Shown piece by piece: positions 7,697 through 15,255 of a stretch of DNA of 42,608 nt. This stretch comes from Flavobacteriaceae bacterium UBA4022 (GTDB lineage: Bacteria; Bacteroidota; Bacteroidia; Flavobacteriales; Flavobacteriaceae), in the NCBI GenBank assembly GCA_002384055.1, contig DGAU01000011.1, positions 106,122 to 148,729 of the forward strand. The letters are read 5' to 3'. Each line of letters begins with the position of its first letter. Positions within the stretch are counted from its first letter, which is position 1. The notes under the pieces are model-generated. The model did not search any database. It had not been told where the DNA came from and saw nothing but the letters and a program-made list of their open reading frames with translations. The position numbers were made by a program, and so were the translations under genes.

Positions 7697-7951
7697 TTAG
7701 AGTAATAATAAGTTAATGTCTTTAGAAGAAATGTCTATTTGCTCTGATATACATGAATTGGTCACAATACCCTTGTGGATATAGGTTCCATATTTCAAGT
7801 CGAAGTTGAATCCCAAAAACACATCAAGACCGCCATATTCCCTAATTTTTAATATATAAGGGGTGAATAGATTGCCCAGTGCCGTCAGCGAAGTCCTAGG
7901 ATATCGCGCAGAAATTTTTTGAACACCGTGAATGGTGTAAATGTCTTGTAT
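7697..7951 (-). pseudogene. ald: C-terminal remnant of alanine dehydrogenase
   Basis: The minus strand between tsaE and the DUF4258-like gene holds 84 sense codons ending at TAA (7697-7699), with no start codon; an in-frame TAA (7952-7954) closes it upstream. The translation contains SARYPRTSLTALGNLFTPYI, then LKIREYGG, KYGTYIHKGIVTN and SKDINLLLL. This lines up with the C-terminus of flavobacterial alanine dehydrogenases as I remember it (SRYSRTASLSISNIFTPYLL, KIAEDGG, GLYMYHGILTN, YKDINLLIF). The N-terminal 300 or so residues with the catalytic and NAD sites are gone. Gene order tsaE-ald-DUF4258 is common in Flavobacteriia, so an internal deletion is the simplest history. Several normally conserved positions are changed, consistent with decay. 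Confidence 0.8.
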
Positions 7952-7955
7952 TTAA

Positions 7956-8369
7956 CTATTTAATGTACCTTATATGTGCAATTCTTCGTTCTTTATCTTT
8001 CTGCGTTAACTTTATTTCTATGTACGATTGTGGTATTAGTCCTACAATCTTATCTGGCCATTCAATGAGGTTGTAGAAGTCCGACTCCAAGTACTCATCC
8101 AGTCCCAAATCCAATACTTCGTCCAGGGATTTGATTCTATAAAAGTCATAATGACAGACTTTACCCCTTAAGCCATCATACTCATTCACGAGTGAAAAAG
8201 TGGGGCTGCTGATATTGTCGCTGACCCCTAATTGCTTCGCAATCGCCTTTATGAGCGTCGTTTTACCCACACCCATGGCGCCGTAAAACAACAAATTATT
8301 TGAATGACCGTAAGCTAAAACATCACGAGCGACATTGTCTATTTCATCAATATTGAACGAAATTTCCAT
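7956..8369 (-). CDS. tsaE: tRNA threonylcarbamoyladenosine biosynthesis ATPase TsaE
   Basis: TsaE is the P-loop ATPase that works with TsaB and TsaD to put the t6A modification on ANN-decoding tRNAs. The protein has 137 residues from ATG 8367-8369. A longer frame to 8438 is rejected because a -7 box lies inside it and because family members start with a MEI-type N-terminus. The Walker A motif GAMGVGKT is at 30-37. Family motifs ISSPTFSLVNEY, CHYDFYRI and NLIEWPDKI follow in the expected order. It is complete despite the neighbouring deletion: the ald remnant begins 4 nt after its stop. Confidence 0.93.
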   Translation of the reverse strand: MEISFNIDEIDNVARDVLAYGHSNNLLFYGAMGVGKTTLIKAIAKQLGVSDNISSPTFSLVNEYDGLRGKVCHYDFYRIKSLDEVLDLGLDEYLESDFYNLIEWPDKIVGLIPQSYIEIKLTQKDKERRIAHIRYIK

Positions 8370-8386
8370 GGTGATTTGACTTATAA

Positions 8387-8394
8387 CAAAGATA
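8387..8394 (-). promoter_or_regulatory. Bacteroidota -7 box (TATCTTTG, minus strand) for tsaE
   Basis: The plus strand reads CAAAGATA, so the minus strand has TATCTTTG, matching TAnnTTTG. A TTG on the minus strand (8416-8418) lies 21 nt before it. The box is 17 nt upstream of the tsaE ATG and decides the start codon. Confidence 0.6.
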
Positions 8395-8455
8395 TATAAA
8401 AATAGTTTATTGGTACAAAAAATCCGATAAAAAGACAATAAATGGAAGATTTGTG

Positions 8456-10006
8456 TTATTCCTTAGGTCGTAAAACCGCGAAGGGAATGATCATTTCCTC
8501 TAATGAAACGCCACCGTGTTGGTAGGTATTTCGAAAATAGTTGACGTAATGGTTGTAGTTGTTGGGGTAGGCAAAGAAATTGTCACTTTTAGCAAATATA
8601 AAGGAGCTACTCATTTTGATTGTAGGGAGTTTTATTTCGCTTGGTTGTTTTACCGAGAATACGTCTTTGCCCGAATAGGTTAGGCTACGGCCGGTCTTGT
8701 AGCGCAAGTTAAGGCTGGTCTCTTTGTCGCCAATCACCTTAGAGGGGTTTTTGACGTTTATGGTCCCGTGATCGGTAGTGATGATTAATTTAAATTTTAA
8801 TGCTGCTGCTTGATTGATAATATGCAGTAATGGCGAATTTTTAAACCAGCTTTTGGTTAAAGACCTGTAAGATTTATCGTTTGAGGCCAGTTCTTTGATT
8901 ACTTCCATCTCGGTTTTGGCATGTGATAACATGTCGACAAAATTATAAACCAAAACGGTCAGTTGCTCATCTTTGTGAGTCTTAAAGGATTCTGCTAATT
9001 TTTTACCCTGTTTGAGCGAGGTGATTTTGTGATAGCTCCAATCTATTGAAAGCCCCAAACGTTTGAGTTGCTCCGCTAAAAACTCTTTCTCATACAAATT
9101 CTTACCCCCTTGATCGGTGTCATTGAGCCAGTAGTTAGGGTATTGTTTTTCCATATCACTGGGCATAAGTCCAGAAAATATGGCATTTCGTGCATACTGA
9201 GTCGCCGTCGGGAGGATACTGTAAAAAAGCGATTCAGAGGTCCTTTTGTAATGCGTCAGAAGCATAGGCTCCAAGGTTTTCCATTGATCGTATCTTAAAT
9301 TATCCACCACAACCAATAGTGTTGGTTGCTGGTTTATTAAAGGCGCTACGTTTTGTTCAAAAAGCGTGTGCGACATGACCGGAGCCTTTGCGCGTGAATC
9401 AAACCAATCTGCATAATTTTTTTCAATGAATTTACAAAATTGTGTATTGGCTTCTTGTTTTTGAGATTCGAGGATCTCCATCATGCTGGTGTCCTCAACA
9501 TCCTCTAGTTCAAGTTCCCAAAAAACTAATTTTTGATAAAGTTCAGCCCATTCTTCGGCTGTATTTATCGATGATAGGTCCATCGCTATTTTTCTGAATT
9601 CTTGCTGGTAACTTTTATTCGTTTTTTGAGAAACCAATCGGAAATGATCCAAATTCTTTTTAAGGGTCAGAAGAATTTGATTGGGATTAACGGGTTTAAT
9701 TAAATAATCGGCAATTTTTGAACCGATGGCTTCCTCCATCAAATGCTCTTCTTCACTCTTGGTGATCATAACCACAGGGAGATTAGCTTGGGCTTCTTTA
9801 ATCTCTTGAAGTGTTTCTAAACCCGATATGCCTGGCATATTTTCGTCTAAGAAAACAATATCAAATAAGGTTGTTTGAATCTCTTCCAGCGCTTCTATCC
9901 CGCTACGTGCTGTCACCACGACATAATTGCGCTGTTCTAGGAAGATAATATGCGGTTTTAGCAAGTCAATTTCGTCGTCTACCCAAAGTATTTTTATCTG
10001 ATTCAT
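8456..10006 (-). CDS. porX: PorX: response regulator with PglZ-type domain, type IX secretion regulator
   Basis: This is a 516-residue protein from ATG 10004-10006; a 15-codon upstream extension is unlikely. Residues 5-120 form a receiver domain with acidic pocket D10/D11, phospho-acceptor D54 in FLDENMPG, T82/K83 and K104 in DYLIKP. The C-terminal half is an alkaline-phosphatase-superfamily PglZ domain, with LLVVVDNLRYDQW and LIITTDHGT as metal-site segments, ending HGGVSLEEMIIPFAVL. This exact two-domain combination is PorX, which works with the histidine kinase PorY to control type IX secretion and gliding in Bacteroidota. It is divergent from the HD-domain gene with overlapping promoter boxes. 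The porY gene is not in the window. Confidence 0.94.
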   Translation of the reverse strand: MNQIKILWVDDEIDLLKPHIIFLEQRNYVVVTARSGIEALEEIQTTLFDIVFLDENMPGISGLETLQEIKEAQANLPVVMITKSEEEHLMEEAIGSKIADYLIKPVNPNQILLTLKKNLDHFRLVSQKTNKSYQQEFRKIAMDLSSINTAEEWAELYQKLVFWELELEDVEDTSMMEILESQKQEANTQFCKFIEKNYADWFDSRAKAPVMSHTLFEQNVAPLINQQPTLLVVVDNLRYDQWKTLEPMLLTHYKRTSESLFYSILPTATQYARNAIFSGLMPSDMEKQYPNYWLNDTDQGGKNLYEKEFLAEQLKRLGLSIDWSYHKITSLKQGKKLAESFKTHKDEQLTVLVYNFVDMLSHAKTEMEVIKELASNDKSYRSLTKSWFKNSPLLHIINQAAALKFKLIITTDHGTINVKNPSKVIGDKETSLNLRYKTGRSLTYSGKDVFSVKQPSEIKLPTIKMSSSFIFAKSDNFFAYPNNYNHYVNYFRNTYQHGGVSLEEMIIPFAVLRPKE

Positions 10007-10061
10007 ATATGTATATTTGTGTGATGCCATGCGCGGTGAGCCGGCACTCATAAGATAACTC

Positions 10062-10069
10062 TATCTTTG
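10062..10069 (+). promoter_or_regulatory. Bacteroidota -7 box (TATCTTTG) for the HD-domain gene
   Basis: TATCTTTG matches TAnnTTTG. It points right toward the HD-domain gene at 10122 and faces the opposing porX box at 10084-10091, so the two start sites would fall within a few bases of each other. Confidence 0.5.
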
Positions 10070-10083
10070 CCTTATTAGTATAT

Positions 10084-10091
10084 CAAAAGTA
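10084..10091 (-). promoter_or_regulatory. Bacteroidota -7 box (TACTTTTG, minus strand) for porX
   Basis: The plus strand CAAAAGTA reads TACTTTTG on the minus strand. It lies 77 nt upstream of the porX ATG. No TTG at the ideal distance is visible, so this is a moderate call. Confidence 0.45.
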
Positions 10092-10121
10092 CGGGTAATG
10101 GTACTAATTAATCGTTAAATT

Positions 10122-11348
10122 TTGGGAATATCAAAGAATTTAAAAATAATAAATGACCCTATATATGGGTTCATTTCTGTGCCTAATGATCTTATTTACA
10201 AGATTATAGAGCATCCTTCATTCCAACGTTTGCGAAGAATTTCTCAGATGGGACTCAGTTATTTGGTGTATCCCGGAGCGCAGCATACACGATTTCACCA
10301 TGCCCTAGGAGCGATGCATCTGATGCAGCGTGCTGTTATGGTTTTGCGTTCTAAAGGAACCGAGATCAGTCAGGAGGAGGAAACAGCCCTTTATATAGCA
10401 ATTCTATTGCACGACATCGGTCATGGACCGTTTTCCCATGCACTAGAGGGGGTCATCGTGACCGAATGCAGCCATGAGGATTTATCCATTCATATAATGG
10501 AGTATTTGAATGAGACCTTCGAAGGAAGGTTAAGTTTAGCGATTGATATTTTTAATAACAGATACCATAAAAAATTTCTTCATCAACTCATTTCGGGTCA
10601 ATTAGATATGGATCGCCTTGATTTCTTGCGTCGAGACAGTTTTTACACGGGTGTTGCGGAAGGGTCTATAAGTGCTTTAAGACTGATCACCATGCTTCAG
10701 GTAGTTGACGACAAAGTAGTCGTCGAGGAAAAAGGAATTTATTCTGTTGAAAAGTTTTTGGTCGCAAGACGATTAATGTATTGGCAAGTCTATTTGCACA
10801 AAACCTCTTTGGCTGCCGAACAACTGTTAATGAAGATAATGCTGCGCGCCCGCGACTTGATATCTAAAGGGAGTCATTTGAATGTGAGTCAGCCGCTGAC
10901 GTATTTTCTTAGCCGTAATTCGAATGATAAAATCACAACAGAAGAACTACGGTTGTTCTTGGAGCTCGATGATGTCGATGTCTTGGGAGCGCTCAAAACC
11001 TGGAAAGATCATGAGGATGTTGTGCTGCGATCCCTGTCTCAAATGATTTTGAATAGAGACTTACTCAAAATAAAAATAAGGCCCGAACCATTTGTTCCAC
11101 AAAAAATAGAAGAAATTAGCACGAAAGTCCAACGCAAGTACAACCTTTCGGCAGAAGAAGCATCTTACTTTGTGTTTACCGGCAGTGTTTCAAACTTGGC
11201 CTATCATGGATCCAAAGATACCATTGAGTTGCTTAAGAAAAACGGAAAGCTCATTGAGGTCTCAGAAGCTAGTGATCAATTAAACATTCAGGCCTTGTCG
11301 CAAAAAGTAGTTAAATACTTTCTATGCTGCCCAAAGAGCGCTCATTAG
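10122..11348 (+). CDS. HD-domain phosphohydrolase (dNTPase-like)
   Basis: This is a 408-residue protein. The HD metal site is complete: HH in TRFHHALGAMH (59-60), HD in ILLHDIGHGPFSHAL (97-98) and a downstream Asp in QLDMDRLDFLRRDS. The opening KIINDPIYGFISVP and QRLRRISQMGLSYLVYPGA are hallmarks of the large YdhJ/SAMHD1-like group, whose members hydrolyse dNTPs or related phosphate esters in the cytoplasm. The start is a TTG at 10122, because the only in-frame upstream ATG (10098) runs into a stop and no ATG occurs before the conserved region. It is divergent from porX. The substrate is not known. Confidence 0.9.
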   Translation: MGISKNLKIINDPIYGFISVPNDLIYKIIEHPSFQRLRRISQMGLSYLVYPGAQHTRFHHALGAMHLMQRAVMVLRSKGTEISQEEETALYIAILLHDIGHGPFSHALEGVIVTECSHEDLSIHIMEYLNETFEGRLSLAIDIFNNRYHKKFLHQLISGQLDMDRLDFLRRDSFYTGVAEGSISALRLITMLQVVDDKVVVEEKGIYSVEKFLVARRLMYWQVYLHKTSLAAEQLLMKIMLRARDLISKGSHLNVSQPLTYFLSRNSNDKITTEELRLFLELDDVDVLGALKTWKDHEDVVLRSLSQMILNRDLLKIKIRPEPFVPQKIEEISTKVQRKYNLSAEEASYFVFTGSVSNLAYHGSKDTIELLKKNGKLIEVSEASDQLNIQALSQKVVKYFLCCPKSAH

Positions 11349-11360
11349 AAACGCTTTTTT

Positions 11361-11368
11361 TATATTTG
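11361..11368 (+). promoter_or_regulatory. Bacteroidota -7 box (TATATTTG) for the lpxD-lpxC/fabZ-lpxA-efp operon
   Basis: TATATTTG matches TAnnTTTG. It follows a run of T's that may end the HD-domain transcript (a weak AGCG/CGCT stem at about 11338-11356). It lies 17 nt before the lpxD ATG, so the leader would be very short. Confidence 0.55.
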
Positions 11369-11385
11369 TCCTTTGAAACTAATAA

Positions 11386-12414
11386 ATGGAATTTACAGCT
11401 AACCAAATTGCAGGAATCCTAGAGGGAACCGTTGAAGGAGATGGAGAAGTCACGGTATCTAGTCTCGCCAAAATAGAAGAGGGGTCGAAGGGGAGCTTAA
11501 CATTTTTAGCCAATCCAAAATACACCAGCTTTATTTATACCACACAAGCCTCTATTACTATTGTAGGCAAGGACTTTAAGTTAGACCAACCTGTAGATAC
11601 TACATTGATCCGGGTCTCCGACGCCTACATGGCTTTTTCTCGACTTTTGGCCTATTACAATGAGGTGAAGATGAATAAGGTGGGTATTGAAGCGCCTATT
11701 TTTGTCGCAGAAAATTCAAGTTATGGAAGTGATTGTTACATTGGCGCCTTTGCCTATATCGGCGAAAAAGTAACCATCGGAAACCATGTAAAAATATATC
11801 CTAACGTTTATATCGGAGATAACGTGGTCATTGGCGACCATGTGGTTATTTTTTCGGGAACTAAAATTTATTCAGAAACGCAAATCGGCGCCCATACGGT
11901 GATCCATAGTGGTGCCGTTATTGGCGCTGATGGATTTGGGTTTGTCCCAAATGACGATGGAAGTTACGATAAAGTGCCTCAGATAGGCAATGTCGTGATC
12001 GAGTCAAATGTCGATATTGGAGCGGGAACTACCATTGATCGGGCCACATTAGGCTCGACCATCATAAGACAAGGAGTCAAGCTGGACAACCAAATCCAAA
12101 TTGCTCATAATGTAGAAATCGGCAAAAACACCGTCATTGCAGCACAGACCGGTATCGCTGGATCCACAAAAATTGGCGAATATTGTATGATTGGTGGGCA
12201 AGTCGGTATTGTTGGTCATGTGACCATAGGTGATTACGTTAAAATACAAGCCCAGAGCGGTATCGGGCGATCTGTAAAGGATCATGAAGTCTTGCAAGGG
12301 ACGCCCGCGTTTACTTATGGAGATTACAGCAAGAGTTATGTTCATTTCAAGAATTTACCTAAACTAGTGAATCGCCTCAATCAGATGGAAAAAAGAATAA
12401 CAGATGAGTCATAA
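11386..12414 (+). CDS. lpxD: UDP-3-O-acylglucosamine N-acyltransferase
   Basis: LpxD adds the N-linked 3-hydroxyacyl chain in step three of lipid A synthesis, in the cytoplasm, using acyl-ACP. The protein has 342 residues: an N-terminal uridine-binding domain (about 1-100), a left-handed beta-helix of hexapeptide repeats (about 105-310, e.g. IGNHVK, IGDNVV, IGDHVV) and a C-terminal helix. The catalytic histidine corresponds to H241 in DNQIQIAHNVEIG. It is the first gene of the lipid A operon and overlaps lpxC-fabZ by 11 bp, which suggests translational coupling. A second, more divergent copy lies downstream at 15256. Confidence 0.95.
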   Translation: MEFTANQIAGILEGTVEGDGEVTVSSLAKIEEGSKGSLTFLANPKYTSFIYTTQASITIVGKDFKLDQPVDTTLIRVSDAYMAFSRLLAYYNEVKMNKVGIEAPIFVAENSSYGSDCYIGAFAYIGEKVTIGNHVKIYPNVYIGDNVVIGDHVVIFSGTKIYSETQIGAHTVIHSGAVIGADGFGFVPNDDGSYDKVPQIGNVVIESNVDIGAGTTIDRATLGSTIIRQGVKLDNQIQIAHNVEIGKNTVIAAQTGIAGSTKIGEYCMIGGQVGIVGHVTIGDYVKIQAQSGIGRSVKDHEVLQGTPAFTYGDYSKSYVHFKNLPKLVNRLNQMEKRITDES

Positions 12415-13813
12415 AACATCAAAACAACAAACCTTAGGGAAGGCAGTTTCGTTAACGGGCGTTGGTCTGCATACAGGAATGGATGTGACCTTAACCTTAA
12501 AACCAGCACCAGCGAATCATGGTTTTAAGTTTGTGCGTATTGATTTGCCAGATGCCCCAGTAGTAGAGGCCGACGTGAATTATGTAGTCAATACACAACG
12601 CGGAACAAATCTCGATAAACAAGGGGTTAAAATACAGACCTCCGAACACGTGCTTGCCGCCCTGGTCGGCATGGAAATAGATAATTGCATACTCGAGCTC
12701 AATGCCTCAGAGCCTCCCATCATGGATGGGTCCTCAAAATATTTTATTCAAGCCATCGAACAAGCGGGGATTGTGGTTCAGGACCAGGATCGTGAAGAGT
12801 TTGTGGTGGATGAAGTGATTTCTTTTCTGGATGAAGAAACGGGCAGTGAGATTACGGTGATACCAGCCGATGAGTATCAAGTCACCGCAATGGTTGATTT
12901 CGGTACTAAGATTTTAGGGACTCAGAATGCGACACTCACAACAATTTCCGATTTCAAAACAGAAATCTCTAATTCAAGGACCTTTAGCTTTTTACATGAA
13001 ATCGAAATGCTACTGGAGCATGGGCTGATAAAAGGTGGTGATTTAAACAATGCTATCGTCTACGTGGATAAGGAGTTGTCTGAGGACACTATGGAAAAAC
13101 TCAGAAAGGCTTTTAATAGGGATGAGATCTCTGTAAAATCAAATGGTATTCTGGATAACCTTACACTGCATCATCCGAATGAGGCTGCACGACATAAGCT
13201 TTTGGATGTGATCGGAGACCTCGCCCTAATTGGAACAAGAATCCGAGGAAAAGTCATTGCCAATAAGCCAGGGCATTATGTAAATACACAATTCGCCAAG
13301 AAACTGGCGCAGATCATTAAGGTACAAAAACGCAATAAAATTCCAAAATTTGATATTCATAAAACGCCGGCAAAGGACGTGAATGCCATCATGGAAATGT
13401 TGCCACACCGTCCCCCATTTTTATTTGTCGATAAGATTTTGGAGATGGGTAAAGATTATATCGTGGGGCTTAAAAATGTGACCATGAACGAACCATTTTT
13501 CATAGGACACTTTCCTGGAGCGCCAGTCATGCCAGGGGTTCTTATCGTTGAGGCTATGGCGCAAACCGGAGGTATATTGGCCTTGAGCATGGTGCCTGAC
13601 CCAGAAAATTACCTGACGTTTTTTATGAAAATAAATAATGTAAAATTCAAGCACCAAGTCAATCCTGGTGACACATTGATTTTTAAGCTAGAATTGGTCA
13701 CCCCAATTCGCCGCGGGATTGTTCATATGGCTGGAAAGGCTTATGCCAACGATCGATTGGTTACAGAAGCCGAATTGATGGCGCAAATTGTCAAAACTAA
13801 AAACATAACATGA
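12404..13813 (+). CDS. lpxC-fabZ: Bifunctional UDP-3-O-acyl-GlcNAc deacetylase / 3-hydroxyacyl-ACP dehydratase
   Basis: This is a natural fusion of 469 residues, characteristic of Bacteroidota. LpxC (about 1-310) is the committed Zn-dependent step of lipid A synthesis. Zn ligands H82, H264 and D268 are present, as are the general base E81, K265 and H291 in KPGHYVN. FabZ (about 322-469) dehydrates 3-hydroxyacyl-ACP. Its site is complete: H369 in FFIGHFPGAPVMPG and E383 in IVEAMAQTGG. Joining the two ties lipid A commitment to fatty-acid elongation, because both compete for 3-hydroxyacyl-ACP. It overlaps lpxD by 11 bp and lpxA by 4 bp, so the three form one operon. Confidence 0.97.
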   Translation: MSHKTSKQQTLGKAVSLTGVGLHTGMDVTLTLKPAPANHGFKFVRIDLPDAPVVEADVNYVVNTQRGTNLDKQGVKIQTSEHVLAALVGMEIDNCILELNASEPPIMDGSSKYFIQAIEQAGIVVQDQDREEFVVDEVISFLDEETGSEITVIPADEYQVTAMVDFGTKILGTQNATLTTISDFKTEISNSRTFSFLHEIEMLLEHGLIKGGDLNNAIVYVDKELSEDTMEKLRKAFNRDEISVKSNGILDNLTLHHPNEAARHKLLDVIGDLALIGTRIRGKVIANKPGHYVNTQFAKKLAQIIKVQKRNKIPKFDIHKTPAKDVNAIMEMLPHRPPFLFVDKILEMGKDYIVGLKNVTMNEPFFIGHFPGAPVMPGVLIVEAMAQTGGILALSMVPDPENYLTFFMKINNVKFKHQVNPGDTLIFKLELVTPIRRGIVHMAGKAYANDRLVTEAELMAQIVKTKNIT

Positions 13814-14592
13814 ACCAACCCTTAGCATACGTGCATCCTGGCGCGAAAATCGCCAAAAATGTAGTGATCGAACCCTTCACCACAATACACAATAATGTCA
13901 TTATTGGAGAAGGCACCTGGATCGGTTCTAATGTCACGATTATGGAAGGCGCGAGAATCGGGAAGAATTGTAATATTTTTCCTGGGGCAGTGATCTCTGC
14001 TACTCCGCAAGACTTAAAGTTTCGTGACGAAGAAACCACGGCCGAAATTGGCGACAACACGACCATCCGCGAATATGTCACGGTCAATCGAGGGACTGTT
14101 GATCGGGGCAAGACCGTTGTAGGGAAGAACTGTTTGATTATGGCCTATTGTCATATTGCCCATGACTGTGTCGTTGGAGATTACTGTATCTTTTCCAACA
14201 ACAGTACCCTAGCGGGTCATATTACCGTTGGCGATTATGTTGTTTTGGCAGGAATGACTGCGGTTCATCAGTTTTGTATGATTGGGAATCATGCCTTTGT
14301 GACAGGGGGCTCTCTAGTGCGTAAAGATGTCCCTCCTTTTACTAAGGCTGCAAGGGAACCTTTATCCTATGTGGGCATCAATTCGATTGGACTGCGTCGC
14401 AGAGGGTATGATTCAGATCAGATCCGTCAAATTCAGGCCATTTACAGAATTTTATATCAAAAAAATTACAACAACTCTCAGGCGGCTCAGATCATTGAAG
14501 CTGAAATGGAAGCCACTCCAGAGCGTGATGAAATCCTTCAATTCATTAAGAATTCTAAGCGTGGAATCATGAAAGGTTATTTTCAGAATTAA
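13810..14592 (+). CDS. lpxA: Acyl-ACP--UDP-N-acetylglucosamine O-acyltransferase
   Basis: LpxA performs the first, reversible step of lipid A synthesis, O-acylating UDP-GlcNAc. The protein has 260 residues. The left-handed beta-helix repeats run from residue 5 to about 185, and a helical C-terminal domain with NSIGLRRRGYDSDQIRQIQAIYRILY follows. The catalytic histidine is H118 in CHIAHDCVVG, and H115 is the partner histidine. The start overlaps the lpxC-fabZ stop by 4 bp (ATGA). efp follows 14 nt after the lpxA stop. Confidence 0.96.
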   Translation: MNQPLAYVHPGAKIAKNVVIEPFTTIHNNVIIGEGTWIGSNVTIMEGARIGKNCNIFPGAVISATPQDLKFRDEETTAEIGDNTTIREYVTVNRGTVDRGKTVVGKNCLIMAYCHIAHDCVVGDYCIFSNNSTLAGHITVGDYVVLAGMTAVHQFCMIGNHAFVTGGSLVRKDVPPFTKAAREPLSYVGINSIGLRRRGYDSDQIRQIQAIYRILYQKNYNNSQAAQIIEAEMEATPERDEILQFIKNSKRGIMKGYFQN

Positions 14593-14606
14593 AAACTTAA
14601 ATACTT

Positions 14607-15173
14607 ATGGCAAATACATCAGACATCAGAAAAGGGTTGTGCATTAAGTACAATAACGATATTTTTAAAATTATTGAATTTTTGCATGTAAAGCCTGGGA
14701 AAGGCCCGGCATTTGTGCGTACAAAACTCAGAAGTGTCACTACAGGTAAAGTGCTGGATAATACGTTTTCAGGAGGACAGAAGATTGAAGATGTTCGTGT
14801 TGAAACACACAAATTCCAATACCTATATAAAGAAGGAGAAACTTATCACTTTATGAACACTGAGGACTACTCTCAAATTCAACTACCCGAGAGTTCCCTT
14901 GATCGTCCCGAACTTATGAAAGAGGGAGAAGTGGTTACAGTCATCATTAATTCTGAAGACCAAATGCCACTTTCTGTGGAAATGCCGGCAAATGTGATCT
15001 TAGAGGTCACCGAGACAGAGCCAGGGCTTAAAGGAAATACAGCGACCAATGCTACAAAACCAGCAACTTTAGAGACAGGTGCCCGAGTCAATGTGCCTTT
15101 ATTCATAAACGAAGGGGACAAAATCAAAGTGGACACCGATAAGGGGCAGTATCAAGAACGGGTTAAGGAGTAG
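14607..15173 (+). CDS. efp: Translation elongation factor P
   Basis: EF-P binds the ribosome between the P and E sites and relieves stalling on polyproline stretches. The protein has 188 residues with three beta-barrel domains: an N-terminal KOW-like domain (about 1-62), the OB domain (about 65-128) and a C-terminal OB domain ending GDKIKVDTDKGQYQERVKE. The tip loop reads KPGKGPAF with K32 at the position that is modified in many bacteria. It is the last gene of the lipid A operon and is followed by a strong intrinsic terminator at 15197-15233. Confidence 0.97.
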   Translation: MANTSDIRKGLCIKYNNDIFKIIEFLHVKPGKGPAFVRTKLRSVTTGKVLDNTFSGGQKIEDVRVETHKFQYLYKEGETYHFMNTEDYSQIQLPESSLDRPELMKEGEVVTVIINSEDQMPLSVEMPANVILEVTETEPGLKGNTATNATKPATLETGARVNVPLFINEGDKIKVDTDKGQYQERVKE

Positions 15174-15196
15174 TGTTGCAACAAGCTTTTAAAATT

Positions 15197-15233
15197 AATC
15201 CTGTTTTGATCTGTTCAAAGCAGGATTTTTTTT
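15197..15233 (+). terminator. Strong intrinsic terminator after efp
   Basis: A 13-bp stem pairs 15197-15209 with 15215-15227, with one G-U pair at 15204/15220 and a 5-nt loop. It runs directly into a tract of T's up to 15233. It separates the lipid A/efp operon from the second lpxD-like gene. Confidence 0.85.
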
Positions 15234-15255
15234 ATTTTGCTAGGAAATAGAGCGT

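Noticed and set aside
8370..8438. Longer N-terminus of TsaE
   Set aside because: The -7 box at 8387-8394 would lie inside the coding region, and TsaE proteins normally begin at the MEI-type start used here.
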